A stretch of DNA of 6,273 nt from Saprospiraceae bacterium (GTDB lineage Bacteria; Bacteroidota; Bacteroidia; Chitinophagales; Saprospiraceae), in the NCBI GenBank assembly GCA_020436955.1, contig JAGQWW010000160.1, forward strand, positions 1 to 6,273, given 5' to 3'. Position 1 is the first letter of the stretch; every line of letters starts with the position of its first letter. Below the pieces are notes generated by a model that was given only the letters and a program-made list of their open reading frames with translations, ran no database searches and was not told the origin of the DNA. The translations under genes were made by a program, and so were the position numbers. Below are positions 1 through 6,273 of this stretch, piece by piece.

Positions 1-369
1 TTTCTCTACCGGCATAACTGAGAGTCTGCCGTTTCTGACAAGTAACAGGTTCTGGAGTTTGGGATTGTCTTTAATTGCTTTGAGGCTTACCGAATTTTTC
101 AATTTTTTGAAGGGAGCAAAATCAACCGCTGACCAGTCTCCTTTTTCTGCGGTAGTGTCTGGATAAGCTTCTTTTACCACCTTAGCTATTCCAACCACTT
201 CAAGTCCTTCTCGGCTGTGATAAAATAAGGCGAGATCACCCATTTTCATAGCACGGAGGTTATTTCGAGCCTGATAATTTCTTACTCCCTCCCACGCGGT
301 TTTCCCGTCGGCTTCCAGATGATGGTAGCCATATTCAAATGGTTCGGATTTTATGAGCCAATATTGCAT
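1..369 (-). CDS. EVE-domain protein, partial (C-terminus beyond left edge)
   Basis: Reading leftwards from ATG at 369 gives 123 codons with no stop before the window edge. The N-terminus, MQYWLIKSEP, and the core segment WEGVRNYQARNNL (residues 26-38), followed by MKMGDLALFYHS (41-52), are the hallmark conserved blocks of the EVE domain, a PUA/YTH-like fold. Family members are usually about 140-160 residues, so roughly the last 20-35 residues are missing here. Known relatives (for example human THYN1 and EVE domains fused to McrB-type restriction enzymes) are thought to bind modified bases in DNA or RNA in an aromatic pocket; the substrate of stand-alone bacterial versions is not settled. The start lies 11 bp after the stop of the RNA methyltransferase gene, so the two are probably co-transcribed. 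There is no clear Shine-Dalgarno sequence, as is usual in Bacteroidota. The family call is firm and the cellular role is unknown. Confidence 0.93.
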   Translation of the reverse strand, partial: MQYWLIKSEPFEYGYHHLEADGKTAWEGVRNYQARNNLRAMKMGDLALFYHSREGLEVVGIAKVVKEAYPDTTAEKGDWSAVDFAPFKKLKNSVSLKAIKDNPKLQNLLLVRNGRLSVMPVEK

Positions 370-380
370 AATTATCTAAA

Positions 381-917
381 TTAGGGTTTTGGAAAGACCT
401 TTTGTAGTTCCCACAATACAATGCCAGTACACACGGCAACATTGAGGCTGTGTTTGGTTCCAAATTGTGGAATTTCTATGGTGCCATCGGCAAAGGCAAG
501 CGCTTTATCGCTTACACCTCCCACCTCATTGCCTAATATAACAGCAATTTTTTGTTGTGGAATAGACAGGGCATCCAAACTGGTGCTATTTTCTGTTTGT
601 TCAACACCATATATTACATAGCCTTCTGATTGTAACCCACTTAGGACCGATTCAATTTCCTTTTCATAAGTCCAATCCACAGAATCTGTTGCACCAATAG
701 CAGTCTTTAGGATCTCTTTGTGGGGTGGGGTAGCTGTAATGCCACAAAGGAATATTTTCTCAATTCTAAATGCGTCTGCGGTCCTGAAAATCGAACCCAC
801 GTTTAAGGCTGACCTGATATCATCTAAAACAACTGTAACTGGAATTTTTTCAGCGGATTTAAAGTCTTCCACTTCCATTCGGTTTAATTCCTCCAATTTC
901 AATTTTCTCCATTCCAT
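381..917 (-). CDS. TrmH/SpoU-family RNA 2'-O-ribose methyltransferase
   Basis: This 178-residue protein has all three SPOUT/SpoU signature motifs. Motif 1 is NVGSIFRTADAF (residues 39-50, with the conserved Asn39 and Arg45). Motif 2 is ILGNEVGGV (127-135). Motif 3 is IEIPQFGTKHSLNVAV (147-162), which forms part of the trefoil knot that binds S-adenosylmethionine. The enzyme should methylate the 2'-hydroxyl of a ribose in tRNA or rRNA in the cytoplasm. It is a catalytic domain with only a short N-terminal extension and no L30e-like substrate domain, so the target nucleotide cannot be read from the sequence; a tRNA position (TrmH- or TrmL-like) is the more likely guess. The first ATG is preferred because the leading KLKLEELNRM-VEDFK stretch resembles the conserved N-terminus of this subfamily as I recall it. 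The start lies 19 bp inside the 3' end of the upstream membrane-protein gene, suggesting translational coupling, and the EVE gene follows after 11 bp. Confidence 0.93.
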   Translation of the reverse strand: MEWRKLKLEELNRMEVEDFKSAEKIPVTVVLDDIRSALNVGSIFRTADAFRIEKIFLCGITATPPHKEILKTAIGATDSVDWTYEKEIESVLSGLQSEGYVIYGVEQTENSTSLDALSIPQQKIAVILGNEVGGVSDKALAFADGTIEIPQFGTKHSLNVAVCTGIVLWELQKVFPKP

Positions 918-2326
918 ATTTCCGGCTTTTTAAAAATATAAACTTCCACGGTAGGCGAACTTAAATGCTTCAGTTCAACCCATTCTTCCTTAAACTTTAC
1001 TATGGTCTCATCCGGGAAGTCATTCATAATATTACTATAAAAAACATATTTGCTTGAATCAGGATCAAAGGCTTGAAATCCTTCCGATTTGCTATTTAAA
1101 TCATACCATTCAAAAGGACCAATGGCAGGGAAAACAGTACCTACTTCATTAGGACTAATCTTTTCATTATTTAAATAGTCAATAGCTTCTGCTCTCAAAC
1201 GGTAATAGGGAGTATGTCCAAGGGTCGCATCCCAACCTTGAGCAATGGTTGACGGATAAACCCACCAATTACCACTACACAGTACCAAAGTTGCTAATCC
1301 TGCAACGATTAAAAACTTCTTGAAATTAAAAACTTCCAAATACACCAAAAATGCCAGGCTTAATACAATCAACAATGGCAGGATATATCGGTGTCCGGTT
1401 AGCGATTGATACAAAAGGAAACTTGGAAGAAGAAAAAAGGATAGACTTATGAGAAGCGTTAAAAGATCACTTCGAAATGCCAGTTTTCCTGGTTTATGCT
1501 TAATTACAAACCATGTGATAAGGCCTGTCAAGAAAAATAACAGGAAGAATCGGCCGTAATCCATCAAACGCCACATTAAAATCACTCCATTGCGTGGGAT
1601 TCGTGAAAAATCCTGGCCTTCAAATGAACCAGCCCAGGGAGAATCAGTGTGATAACCAATCCATCCGGTCATTTTATAATGGTAAATCAGGAAGGATAAA
1701 CCGATTAAACCGCCGGGTAAAAAAGGCAGGATTTTTTTAAAGGCTAACCCAATAGTTACTTTTTGTTCCCATTGTGCAAATACGGCATAAACATACATGG
1801 CTGCTCCAACCATCATTCCCCGCATACTGAAAGCTCCTAGAAAAACGACTCCTATTGTTTGTAAAATTAAATTTTCCTTTTTGATACCGTACCAGGTTAA
1901 AAGGAATCCAAAAACTACTAGTATATCAGGGCTCACTAAAATGGACTGGCCGGCTAAAACTGGATCGATTAGTAATAATAGAGGGAAAAATACTGCTCTG
2001 AAGGAGTCTTCCAAATACAATTTACCCAATTGATAAGCCAATGTGAGATTGGCTAAAACAAACGGCCAGAGCAGGACATGGGAGATTAAAAGACTTTTTC
2101 CAAAAAGCATCCAAGCAATTGCCAATAGCGCTCCGAATCCAGGAGGATGTCCGCTATCAATAAATGGTGGTAGAATGAAGGTGCCAAAGCCATTTTCAAA
2201 AAAGAAATGGGCTTGTTTGGAAGCCAATTGTACCGTATCCCAGAAAAATGGAGCTTCTTTGAAATACCAAAGGAGCAACACTTGTATTAGAATGATTATT
2301 CCAAAAAAGTAATTGCTCCTTTGCAT
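899..2326 (-). CDS. Multi-spanning membrane glycosyltransferase-like protein (GT-C / GT39-ArnT type)
   Basis: The 475-residue protein has a hydrophobic first half to two-thirds with about ten or eleven likely transmembrane segments (roughly 6-22, 62-76, 80-100, 109-120, 131-147, 155-183, 201-216, 258-275, 288-306, 311-331, 335-351). A soluble, probably periplasmic C-terminal part of about 120 residues follows. Features of GT-C glycosyltransferases are visible: an acidic residue in the first loop after TM1 (FFWDT, Asp30, the position of the catalytic Asp in this fold), SGHPPGF (58-64) and GHRYILPLL (311-319), which resembles the RY-x-L-P motif of GT39/GT83 enzymes. Such enzymes transfer a sugar from a polyprenyl-phosphate donor to lipid, glycan or protein. 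No substrate can be assigned. The gene starts 19 bp after pyrG and its stop overlaps the methyltransferase start by 19 bp. Gene-level confidence is high, GT-C assignment is good but motif-based, and the specific function is unknown. Confidence 0.8.
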   Translation of the reverse strand: MQRSNYFFGIIILIQVLLLWYFKEAPFFWDTVQLASKQAHFFFENGFGTFILPPFIDSGHPPGFGALLAIAWMLFGKSLLISHVLLWPFVLANLTLAYQLGKLYLEDSFRAVFFPLLLLIDPVLAGQSILVSPDILVVFGFLLTWYGIKKENLILQTIGVVFLGAFSMRGMMVGAAMYVYAVFAQWEQKVTIGLAFKKILPFLPGGLIGLSFLIYHYKMTGWIGYHTDSPWAGSFEGQDFSRIPRNGVILMWRLMDYGRFFLLFFLTGLITWFVIKHKPGKLAFRSDLLTLLISLSFFLLPSFLLYQSLTGHRYILPLLIVLSLAFLVYLEVFNFKKFLIVAGLATLVLCSGNWWVYPSTIAQGWDATLGHTPYYRLRAEAIDYLNNEKISPNEVGTVFPAIGPFEWYDLNSKSEGFQAFDPDSSKYVFYSNIMNDFPDETIVKFKEEWVELKHLSSPTVEVYIFKKPEIWNGEN

Positions 2327-2345
2327 GTTTCAGGTCAATTGGTGA

Positions 2346-3965
2346 TTAATTGGACCTTTTGTGCTCCAAACTCGCTTTGATAAAGGCTACAAATAACGGA
2401 TGAGGCACTTCCACGGTTGATTTCAATTCAGGATGGAACTGAACACCAACAAACCATGGGTGATCTTTTATCTCTACAATCTCCACCAAATTAGAATCCG
2501 GATTGATACCGGATGCCGTCATTCCGGCTTTTTCTATTTGCTCCAGGTATTGATTGTTAAATTCATAACGATGACGATGCCTTTCATTGATTTTCAATGC
2601 CTTATAGGCCTTTTGGGCTTTACTTCCACGCTTCAGCTCACAGGCATAACTACCCAATCGCATAGTACCACCTTTTTTGGTGATTTTCTTTTGATCCGGC
2701 ATCAAGTCGATAATAGGGTTAGCCGTCTTAGGATTCACTTCCGTAGATGCTGCATCTTTTATCCCCAACACATTTTGGGTAAATTCAACAACGGCGCATT
2801 GCATACCCAGGCAAATTCCAAAGAAAGGAATGTTGTTTTCTCTACAATAACGAATCGCGTTAATCTTTCCTTCAATGCCTCTTTCACCAAATCCTGGAGC
2901 CACTAAAATTCCGTCGTAATCCTTTAGTATATCACAGATCTTTTCATAGCTGATACCCTCCAATTTCTCAGAATGTATCGGATGTACATTCACCTTGCAT
3001 TCGTTTACAGCACCGGCATGTACAAAAGATTCATGGATGGATTTATAGGCATCCTGGAGCTCGTTGTATTTTCCTACCAATGCAATATTTACTTCGCCTG
3101 TCGGATTTTTCAATTTACCCAGGAACTCTTTCCATTTGCGCAAATCCGGCTCTTTTCTATCCGGCAAACGCATTTTGGTAAGTACTACAGCGTCCAATTT
3201 TTCCTTCAACATAAGGATGGGCACATCATATATACTTTCGGCATCTATCGCTTCGATAACAGAACCGACATCCACGTTGCAGAAAAGCGCCAGTTTACGG
3301 CGAATTTCCATCGATAGGGCATGTTCTGTACGGCAAACCAACACATCCGGCTGGATACCAGTATTCAACATCTCTTTTACTGAATGTTGTGTAGGTTTTG
3401 TCTTTAATTCTTTTGCTGCATTCAAGTATGGAATCAGGGTAAGATGGATGACAAGACAGTTGTCCGGCCCAAGCTCCCAGCGCATTTGACGCAAGGTTTC
3501 CAGATAGGGTAGGGATTCAATATCACCAACTGTACCTCCTAATTCAGTGATAATAATATCGTAGTTATTATTTTCTCCAAGCAGTTGTACCCGACGCTTA
3601 ATCTCATCAGTGATATGAGGAATAACCTGTACGGTTTTTCCAAGATAAGCACCGTCCCTTTCTTTATTGATTACGGTCTGATAAATACGTCCGGTAGTAA
3701 GATTATTAGCCTGAGAAGTTGGATTATTCAGGAATCGCTCATAATGTCCAAGGTCCAAATCGGTCTCTGCTCCATCATCAGTTACATAACATTCGCCATG
3801 CTCGTATGGATTCAGGGTACCTGGATCTACGTTGATGTAAGGGTCGAACTTTTGGATGGTTACTTTGAATCCTCTGGCTTGCAGTAGTTTAGCTAAAGAG
3901 GCTGAAATGATTCCTTTTCCGAGAGAAGATGTTACGCCGCCCGTAACGAAAATGTATTTGGTCAT
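2346..3965 (-). CDS. pyrG: CTP synthase (glutamine-hydrolysing)
   Basis: PyrG makes CTP from UTP, ATP and glutamine, the last step of de novo pyrimidine nucleotide synthesis, in the cytoplasm. At 539 residues it is the normal family length and appears intact. The N-terminal synthase domain opens with YIFVTGGVTSSLGKG (residues 4-18, the nucleotide-binding loop). It also contains DPYINVDPGTLNPYEHGE (41-58), DLDLGHYERF (69-78, with the Mg-binding Asp71) and TELGGTVGDIES (140-151, Glu141). The class I glutamine amidotransferase domain begins near residue 292. It has APGFGERG (356-363), the nucleophile Cys385 in FFGICLG, and the His511/Glu513 pair in VGVQFHPE. All expected catalytic residues are present. 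The start at 3965 gives the canonical MTKYIFVTGG N-terminus. It heads the minus-strand gene run, and the membrane glycosyltransferase gene follows after 19 bp with no terminator visible between them. Confidence 0.99.
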   Translation of the reverse strand: MTKYIFVTGGVTSSLGKGIISASLAKLLQARGFKVTIQKFDPYINVDPGTLNPYEHGECYVTDDGAETDLDLGHYERFLNNPTSQANNLTTGRIYQTVINKERDGAYLGKTVQVIPHITDEIKRRVQLLGENNNYDIIITELGGTVGDIESLPYLETLRQMRWELGPDNCLVIHLTLIPYLNAAKELKTKPTQHSVKEMLNTGIQPDVLVCRTEHALSMEIRRKLALFCNVDVGSVIEAIDAESIYDVPILMLKEKLDAVVLTKMRLPDRKEPDLRKWKEFLGKLKNPTGEVNIALVGKYNELQDAYKSIHESFVHAGAVNECKVNVHPIHSEKLEGISYEKICDILKDYDGILVAPGFGERGIEGKINAIRYCRENNIPFFGICLGMQCAVVEFTQNVLGIKDAASTEVNPKTANPIIDLMPDQKKITKKGGTMRLGSYACELKRGSKAQKAYKALKINERHRHRYEFNNQYLEQIEKAGMTASGINPDSNLVEIVEIKDHPWFVGVQFHPELKSTVEVPHPLFVAFIKASLEHKRSN

Positions 3966-3992
3966 GAATATAGTTTGTGTCGTTACGGGGCG

Positions 3993-4000
3993 CTAAGGTA
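3993..4000 (-). promoter_or_regulatory. Putative -7 element of the pyrG promoter
   Basis: Read on the minus strand the octamer is TACCTTAG, one mismatch from the Bacteroidota sigma-70 (sigma-ABfr) -7 consensus TAnnTTTG. It ends 27 bp before the pyrG ATG, and transcription would begin within or next to the following CGCCCCG, giving a leader of only about 20-25 nt. No clear TTG is found at the usual -33 spacing, so this call rests on one element and its position. The alternative at 4057-4087 has a better-placed TTG but a poorer -7 sequence. Confidence 0.4.
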
Positions 4001-4025
4001 GGAAGATGGTTTGAAATAAGTAGCA

Positions 4026-4084
4026 TTTGATCAAAGGTTAAAACCATTTATTTTTTTAAAAATATGTTTTGCTGATTTTGATCA
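4026..4084. repeat. Two copies of TTTGATCA, 51 bp apart
   Basis: TTTGATCA occurs at 4026-4033 and again at 4077-4084. The first copy is part of a perfect 10-bp palindrome, TTTGATCAAA (4026-4035), and the second sits in ATTTTGATCACAA, with the same TGATCA core. A spacing of 51 bp puts the copies close to the same face of the helix (about five turns). A palindrome repeated in a divergent promoter region could be an operator for a dimeric regulator. The motif is short and AT-rich, so chance is a real alternative. Confidence 0.3.
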
Positions 4085-4161
4085 CAATTTATCCATCAGA
4101 AAAACGTGAATCCAATCTATTTAAACATTTGTAGTACGATTTTTGCAAGCAATACTTGTTT

Positions 4162-4187
4162 AAAAGGAATCGGTTGATTCTCCTTTT
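4162..4187 (+). promoter_or_regulatory. Small hairpin in the 5' leader of the receptor gene
   Basis: AAAAGGAATC (4162-4171) can pair with GATT (4176-4179) and CCTTTT (4182-4187), giving a 4-bp plus a 6-bp helix around a GGTT loop, with a 2-nt bulge (CT) on the 3' side. The stem ends 4 nt before the ATG at 4192 and sequesters the only purine-rich AAAAGGA stretch upstream of the start. It is AT-rich and so only moderately stable. It could modulate translation initiation. A terminator is less likely because it sits directly against a start codon. Confidence 0.35.
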
Positions 4188-4191
4188 TATA

Positions 4192-6273
4192 ATGAAATCT
4201 CTCATGCTGAGACCATTATTGGCCTTTTTATTATTGCTAGGATCATATCTGTGCCTCCATAGCCAGGTAAATGATTTATCGAACACTTCTGCAGGCCAAA
4301 TTCAGTATACCTTGACCGGAGCGATAATAGATGGTCTTTCTTCACAGCCAATTGAATTTGCTACCGTTTCAGTATTAAATCTTACTGATAGCACTCTGAT
4401 TACCGGAACATCTACGGATAAGGAAGGGGTATTTTCGATAAAGACTACAACTTTAAAGGTCTTTCTTAAAATTGAATTTATTAGCTACGAAACTGTTTTT
4501 GCAGACAAATTTGAATCCACTGCTACAGGCAATATTGTAAATTTTGGTACTATCTCAATACTACCAAATGTGTCGCTATTGGAAGGGGTGGAAGTAAAAA
4601 CCGAGAAAAGCACCTTGATGATGAATCTGGACAGAAAGGTGTTTCATGTAGGTAAAGACCTGGTGAGTTCAGGTGGCACAGCAGAGGATATTTTAAGAAA
4701 TGTTCCTGGCATTTGGGTCGATATTGATGGGAAAGTCACCCTTCGAAGCATAGGAAATGTAAGGATTTTATTAGATGGCCAACCAAACTTGTTCATAGGA
4801 CAATCCAACTCCAGTGGATTGCGTCAGATTCCGGCCAGTCACATCGAAAAGATTGAAATTATATCCAATCCATCTGCACGATACGAAGCAGAAGGCCTGG
4901 CAGGCATCATTAATATAGTATTAAAGAAAAAGGGTAAGGAAGGATTAAACGGATCCTTTAATTCAAATATAGGCTTACCTGAGAATCTCGGGGTGGGGGT
5001 AAATCTTAACTATAAAAACGAGAAGGTCAATTTATTTGGTAGCACAAACGCCTGGACCATTACCAAGAATGGAAATGCTTATTACAGGAACAGGTTCTTT
5101 TCTGAAAATCGAGCCGATAGTATTTACTTTTCTGATTTGGATAGAACCCATTCTTATAATGTTCAACCATTAGGTCTGAGACTCGGTGCAGACTATTTTT
5201 TAAATAAAAAGAATACGCTGACCGGAGCCTTTTCAATTCGAAACGGAAAAAGCGTAAGTAATGCCGATTTGACCTACACCGATAGTTACAGAAGTAGAGC
5301 GAATATATTTTTGATTACTAAGCGGTCGGAAGAGGAAAATGGAACCGATATAAACCTCAATGGCTTTTTACGGCATAGAATCACTTTTAATAATAGAGAC
5401 CAGAGCCTTACAACAGATTTCAGTTATGAATCTGACAGGGATACTAAAAACTCTAATTATGTGGAGCATTATTTCGATGGAAATCTAAACAGTATTGACT
5501 CAGCCGATTACCTCCAGCGAGTTAGGAACCATTCTAATTACGAACAGGCGATTGTAAAATCCGATTTCATGAGTCCCTTACCAGGAAATGCCAACTTTGA
5601 AAGTGGATTTCAAAGCTCCTTCAGGCGCATTACGGACGATTATGAAGTGGCCGAAATGATCAACAATGTAATGGAGGTAGATTCCAATTTTACCAACGAT
5701 TTTGAATACAGAGAAGTAATTAATGCTTTATATGCAGATTTCGGTAAGAAAATCAGGCAATTTTCCTTTCAAATCGGCTTGAGAGCAGAATATTCTAATG
5801 TCACCTCAGGGCTGGGAAAAGGCAGTCCACCAAAAGTAAATGATTACCTGGATCTGTTCCCCAGTACCTTTATTGGTTATGATTTTAAGTCAAACAATGG
5901 TATCCAGTTAAGTTATAGCAGAAGGATTGTTCGTCCTACCTTTCTTGATTTGACTCCCTTTTTTACCTTGAGAGACAGAAGGAATATTTGGAGGGGGAAT
6001 CCGGACATTCTGCCGGAATACATCCATGCATTTGAATTGGGTTATATCAATTATTGGGAGAGAGGGACCTTTAGTGTGATTGGATATTTCCACAGGACCA
6101 AAAATGTTATAAAACGCTTACAAAGAGTGGATCCCTTATTTCCCGGATCTACTATTACCCAAGCAGAAAACCTTGATTTTAAACGCAATTTTGGACTTGA
6201 AACCGTTTACACACTTACCCTACTGGATTGGTTGAAATTTAATGGCGACGTGAATTTATTTCATACCTATTCT
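4192..6273 (+). CDS. TonB-dependent-receptor-like outer-membrane beta-barrel protein, partial (3' end beyond window)
   Basis: The frame is open from ATG 4192 to the right edge, giving 694 codons without a stop. Residues 1-25 form a signal peptide (basic start, then LLAFLLLLGSYLCLHS), probably cut near Ser24/Gln25. Residues about 39-123 form a CarboxypepD_reg-like beta-sandwich domain (LTGAIIDG, then PIEFATVSVLN, then TDKEGVFSI). A plug domain follows at about 130-246, with AEDILRNVPGIWVDIDGKV (164-182), RILLDGQP (191-198), IPASHIEKIEIISNPSARY (213-231) and GLAGIINIVLKKK (235-247). The rest is alternating beta-barrel sequence, and YSRRIVRPTFLDLTPF (575-590) with WRGNPDILPEY (600-610) is characteristic of the OMP_b-brl_3 family. 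Members run near 780-820 residues, so about 100 residues are missing. It should act as an outer-membrane channel, possibly TonB-gated, for an unknown ligand. An in-frame ATG at codon 5 (4204) is an alternative start; a TAG at 4132 rules out starts farther upstream. Confidence 0.9.
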   Translation, partial: MKSLMLRPLLAFLLLLGSYLCLHSQVNDLSNTSAGQIQYTLTGAIIDGLSSQPIEFATVSVLNLTDSTLITGTSTDKEGVFSIKTTTLKVFLKIEFISYETVFADKFESTATGNIVNFGTISILPNVSLLEGVEVKTEKSTLMMNLDRKVFHVGKDLVSSGGTAEDILRNVPGIWVDIDGKVTLRSIGNVRILLDGQPNLFIGQSNSSGLRQIPASHIEKIEIISNPSARYEAEGLAGIINIVLKKKGKEGLNGSFNSNIGLPENLGVGVNLNYKNEKVNLFGSTNAWTITKNGNAYYRNRFFSENRADSIYFSDLDRTHSYNVQPLGLRLGADYFLNKKNTLTGAFSIRNGKSVSNADLTYTDSYRSRANIFLITKRSEEENGTDINLNGFLRHRITFNNRDQSLTTDFSYESDRDTKNSNYVEHYFDGNLNSIDSADYLQRVRNHSNYEQAIVKSDFMSPLPGNANFESGFQSSFRRITDDYEVAEMINNVMEVDSNFTNDFEYREVINALYADFGKKIRQFSFQIGLRAEYSNVTSGLGKGSPPKVNDYLDLFPSTFIGYDFKSNNGIQLSYSRRIVRPTFLDLTPFFTLRDRRNIWRGNPDILPEYIHAFELGYINYWERGTFSVIGYFHRTKNVIKRLQRVDPLFPGSTITQAENLDFKRNFGLETVYTLTLLDWLKFNGDVNLFHTYS

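Larger units (their letters stand above)
3966..4191. other. Divergent intergenic region between pyrG and the outer-membrane receptor gene
   Basis: This AT-rich stretch separates two diverging start codons and must hold promoters for both directions. On the minus strand, two possible pyrG promoters are seen. One is TACCTTAG at 4000-3993, close to the start codon. The other is TATTTTTA at 4064-4057 with TTG 20 bp upstream (4087-4085). On the plus strand the best -7-like matches are AACATTTG (4124-4131) and GATTTTTG (4138-4145). Each is one mismatch from TAnnTTTG, and neither has a well-placed TTG. No convincing small gene is seen here. An open frame on the minus strand across 4089-4286 looks like chance because it runs antisense into the receptor gene. 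Confidence 0.6.

Noticed and set aside
1797..2312. Two plus-strand open frames opposite the membrane protein gene
   Set aside because: They are antisense to the transmembrane-rich 5' part of the glycosyltransferase-like gene and show no motif; shadow frames.
2433..3887. Several plus-strand open frames of 100-157 codons
   Set aside because: All lie entirely antisense to the intact, highly conserved pyrG and have no domain-like sequence; they are shadow frames.
4162..4191. Rho-independent terminator
   Set aside because: The stem is AT-rich and bulged, lies directly before a start codon, and no gene upstream on the plus strand needs terminating.
4192..4266. Receptor N-terminus as a lipoprotein signal (Cys21)
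   Set aside because: The residues before the cysteine (GSYLC) do not fit a lipobox with small residues at -1 and -2; an ordinary signal peptide fits better.
4089..4286. Minus-strand open frame of 65 codons upstream of pyrG
   Set aside because: It runs antisense into the signal-peptide region of the receptor gene, shows no recognisable motif, and is of a length expected by chance in this composition.
5908..6093. Minus-strand open frame of 61 codons inside the receptor gene
   Set aside because: It is antisense to conserved beta-barrel sequence, including the RP-x-F and GNP motifs.
4192..6273. SusC-type glycan importer
   Set aside because: SusC proteins are usually about 1000 residues, have longer plug signatures and are paired with a susD gene. 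This sequence matches the shorter OMP_b-brl_3 receptors instead.
1..6273. tRNA, rRNA, CRISPR array, insertion sequence, attachment site or defence module
   Set aside because: I saw no regularly spaced repeats, transposase or integrase motifs, terminal inverted repeats or RNA gene signatures by reading the sequence; nearly all of the window is intact coding sequence.

Overview
The window looks like ordinary chromosomal DNA from a member of the Bacteroidota. The evidence is an outer-membrane receptor with the CarboxypepD_reg-like/plug/OMP_b-brl_3 layout typical of that phylum, an AT-rich composition, gene starts without clear Shine-Dalgarno sequences, and a promoter-like TAnnTTTG-type element upstream of pyrG. 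The sequence does not allow a more precise placement (a Flavobacteriia- or Saprospiria-like lineage would fit).

Layout. Four genes lie head to tail on the minus strand. In transcription order they are pyrG (CTP synthase, 3965 to 2346), a multi-spanning GT-C-type membrane glycosyltransferase-like protein (2326 to 899), a TrmH/SpoU-family RNA 2'-O-methyltransferase (917 to 381) and an EVE-domain protein (369 running off the left edge). The spacings are 19 bp, a 19-bp overlap and 11 bp, which fits one transcription unit. A 226-bp intergenic region (3966..4191) then separates pyrG from a divergent plus-strand gene for a TonB-dependent-receptor-like outer-membrane beta-barrel protein (4192 to the right edge, 694 codons, no stop reached). 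The intergenic region holds promoter-like elements, a repeated TTTGATCA motif and a small hairpin just before the receptor start codon.

How the genes relate. PyrG makes CTP. The methyltransferase and the EVE protein are both plausibly linked to modified nucleic acids. The membrane glycosyltransferase probably transfers sugar from a lipid-linked donor to an envelope acceptor. These roles do not form one obvious pathway, and the grouping looks like a housekeeping operon that has gained an envelope gene. The receptor is probably regulated separately.

I found no mobile element, CRISPR array, RNA gene, defence module or broken gene, and no convincing sign of a new multi-gene system. The items most worth a second look are the uncharacterised membrane glycosyltransferase, the methyltransferase/EVE pair, and the leaders of the two divergent transcripts.
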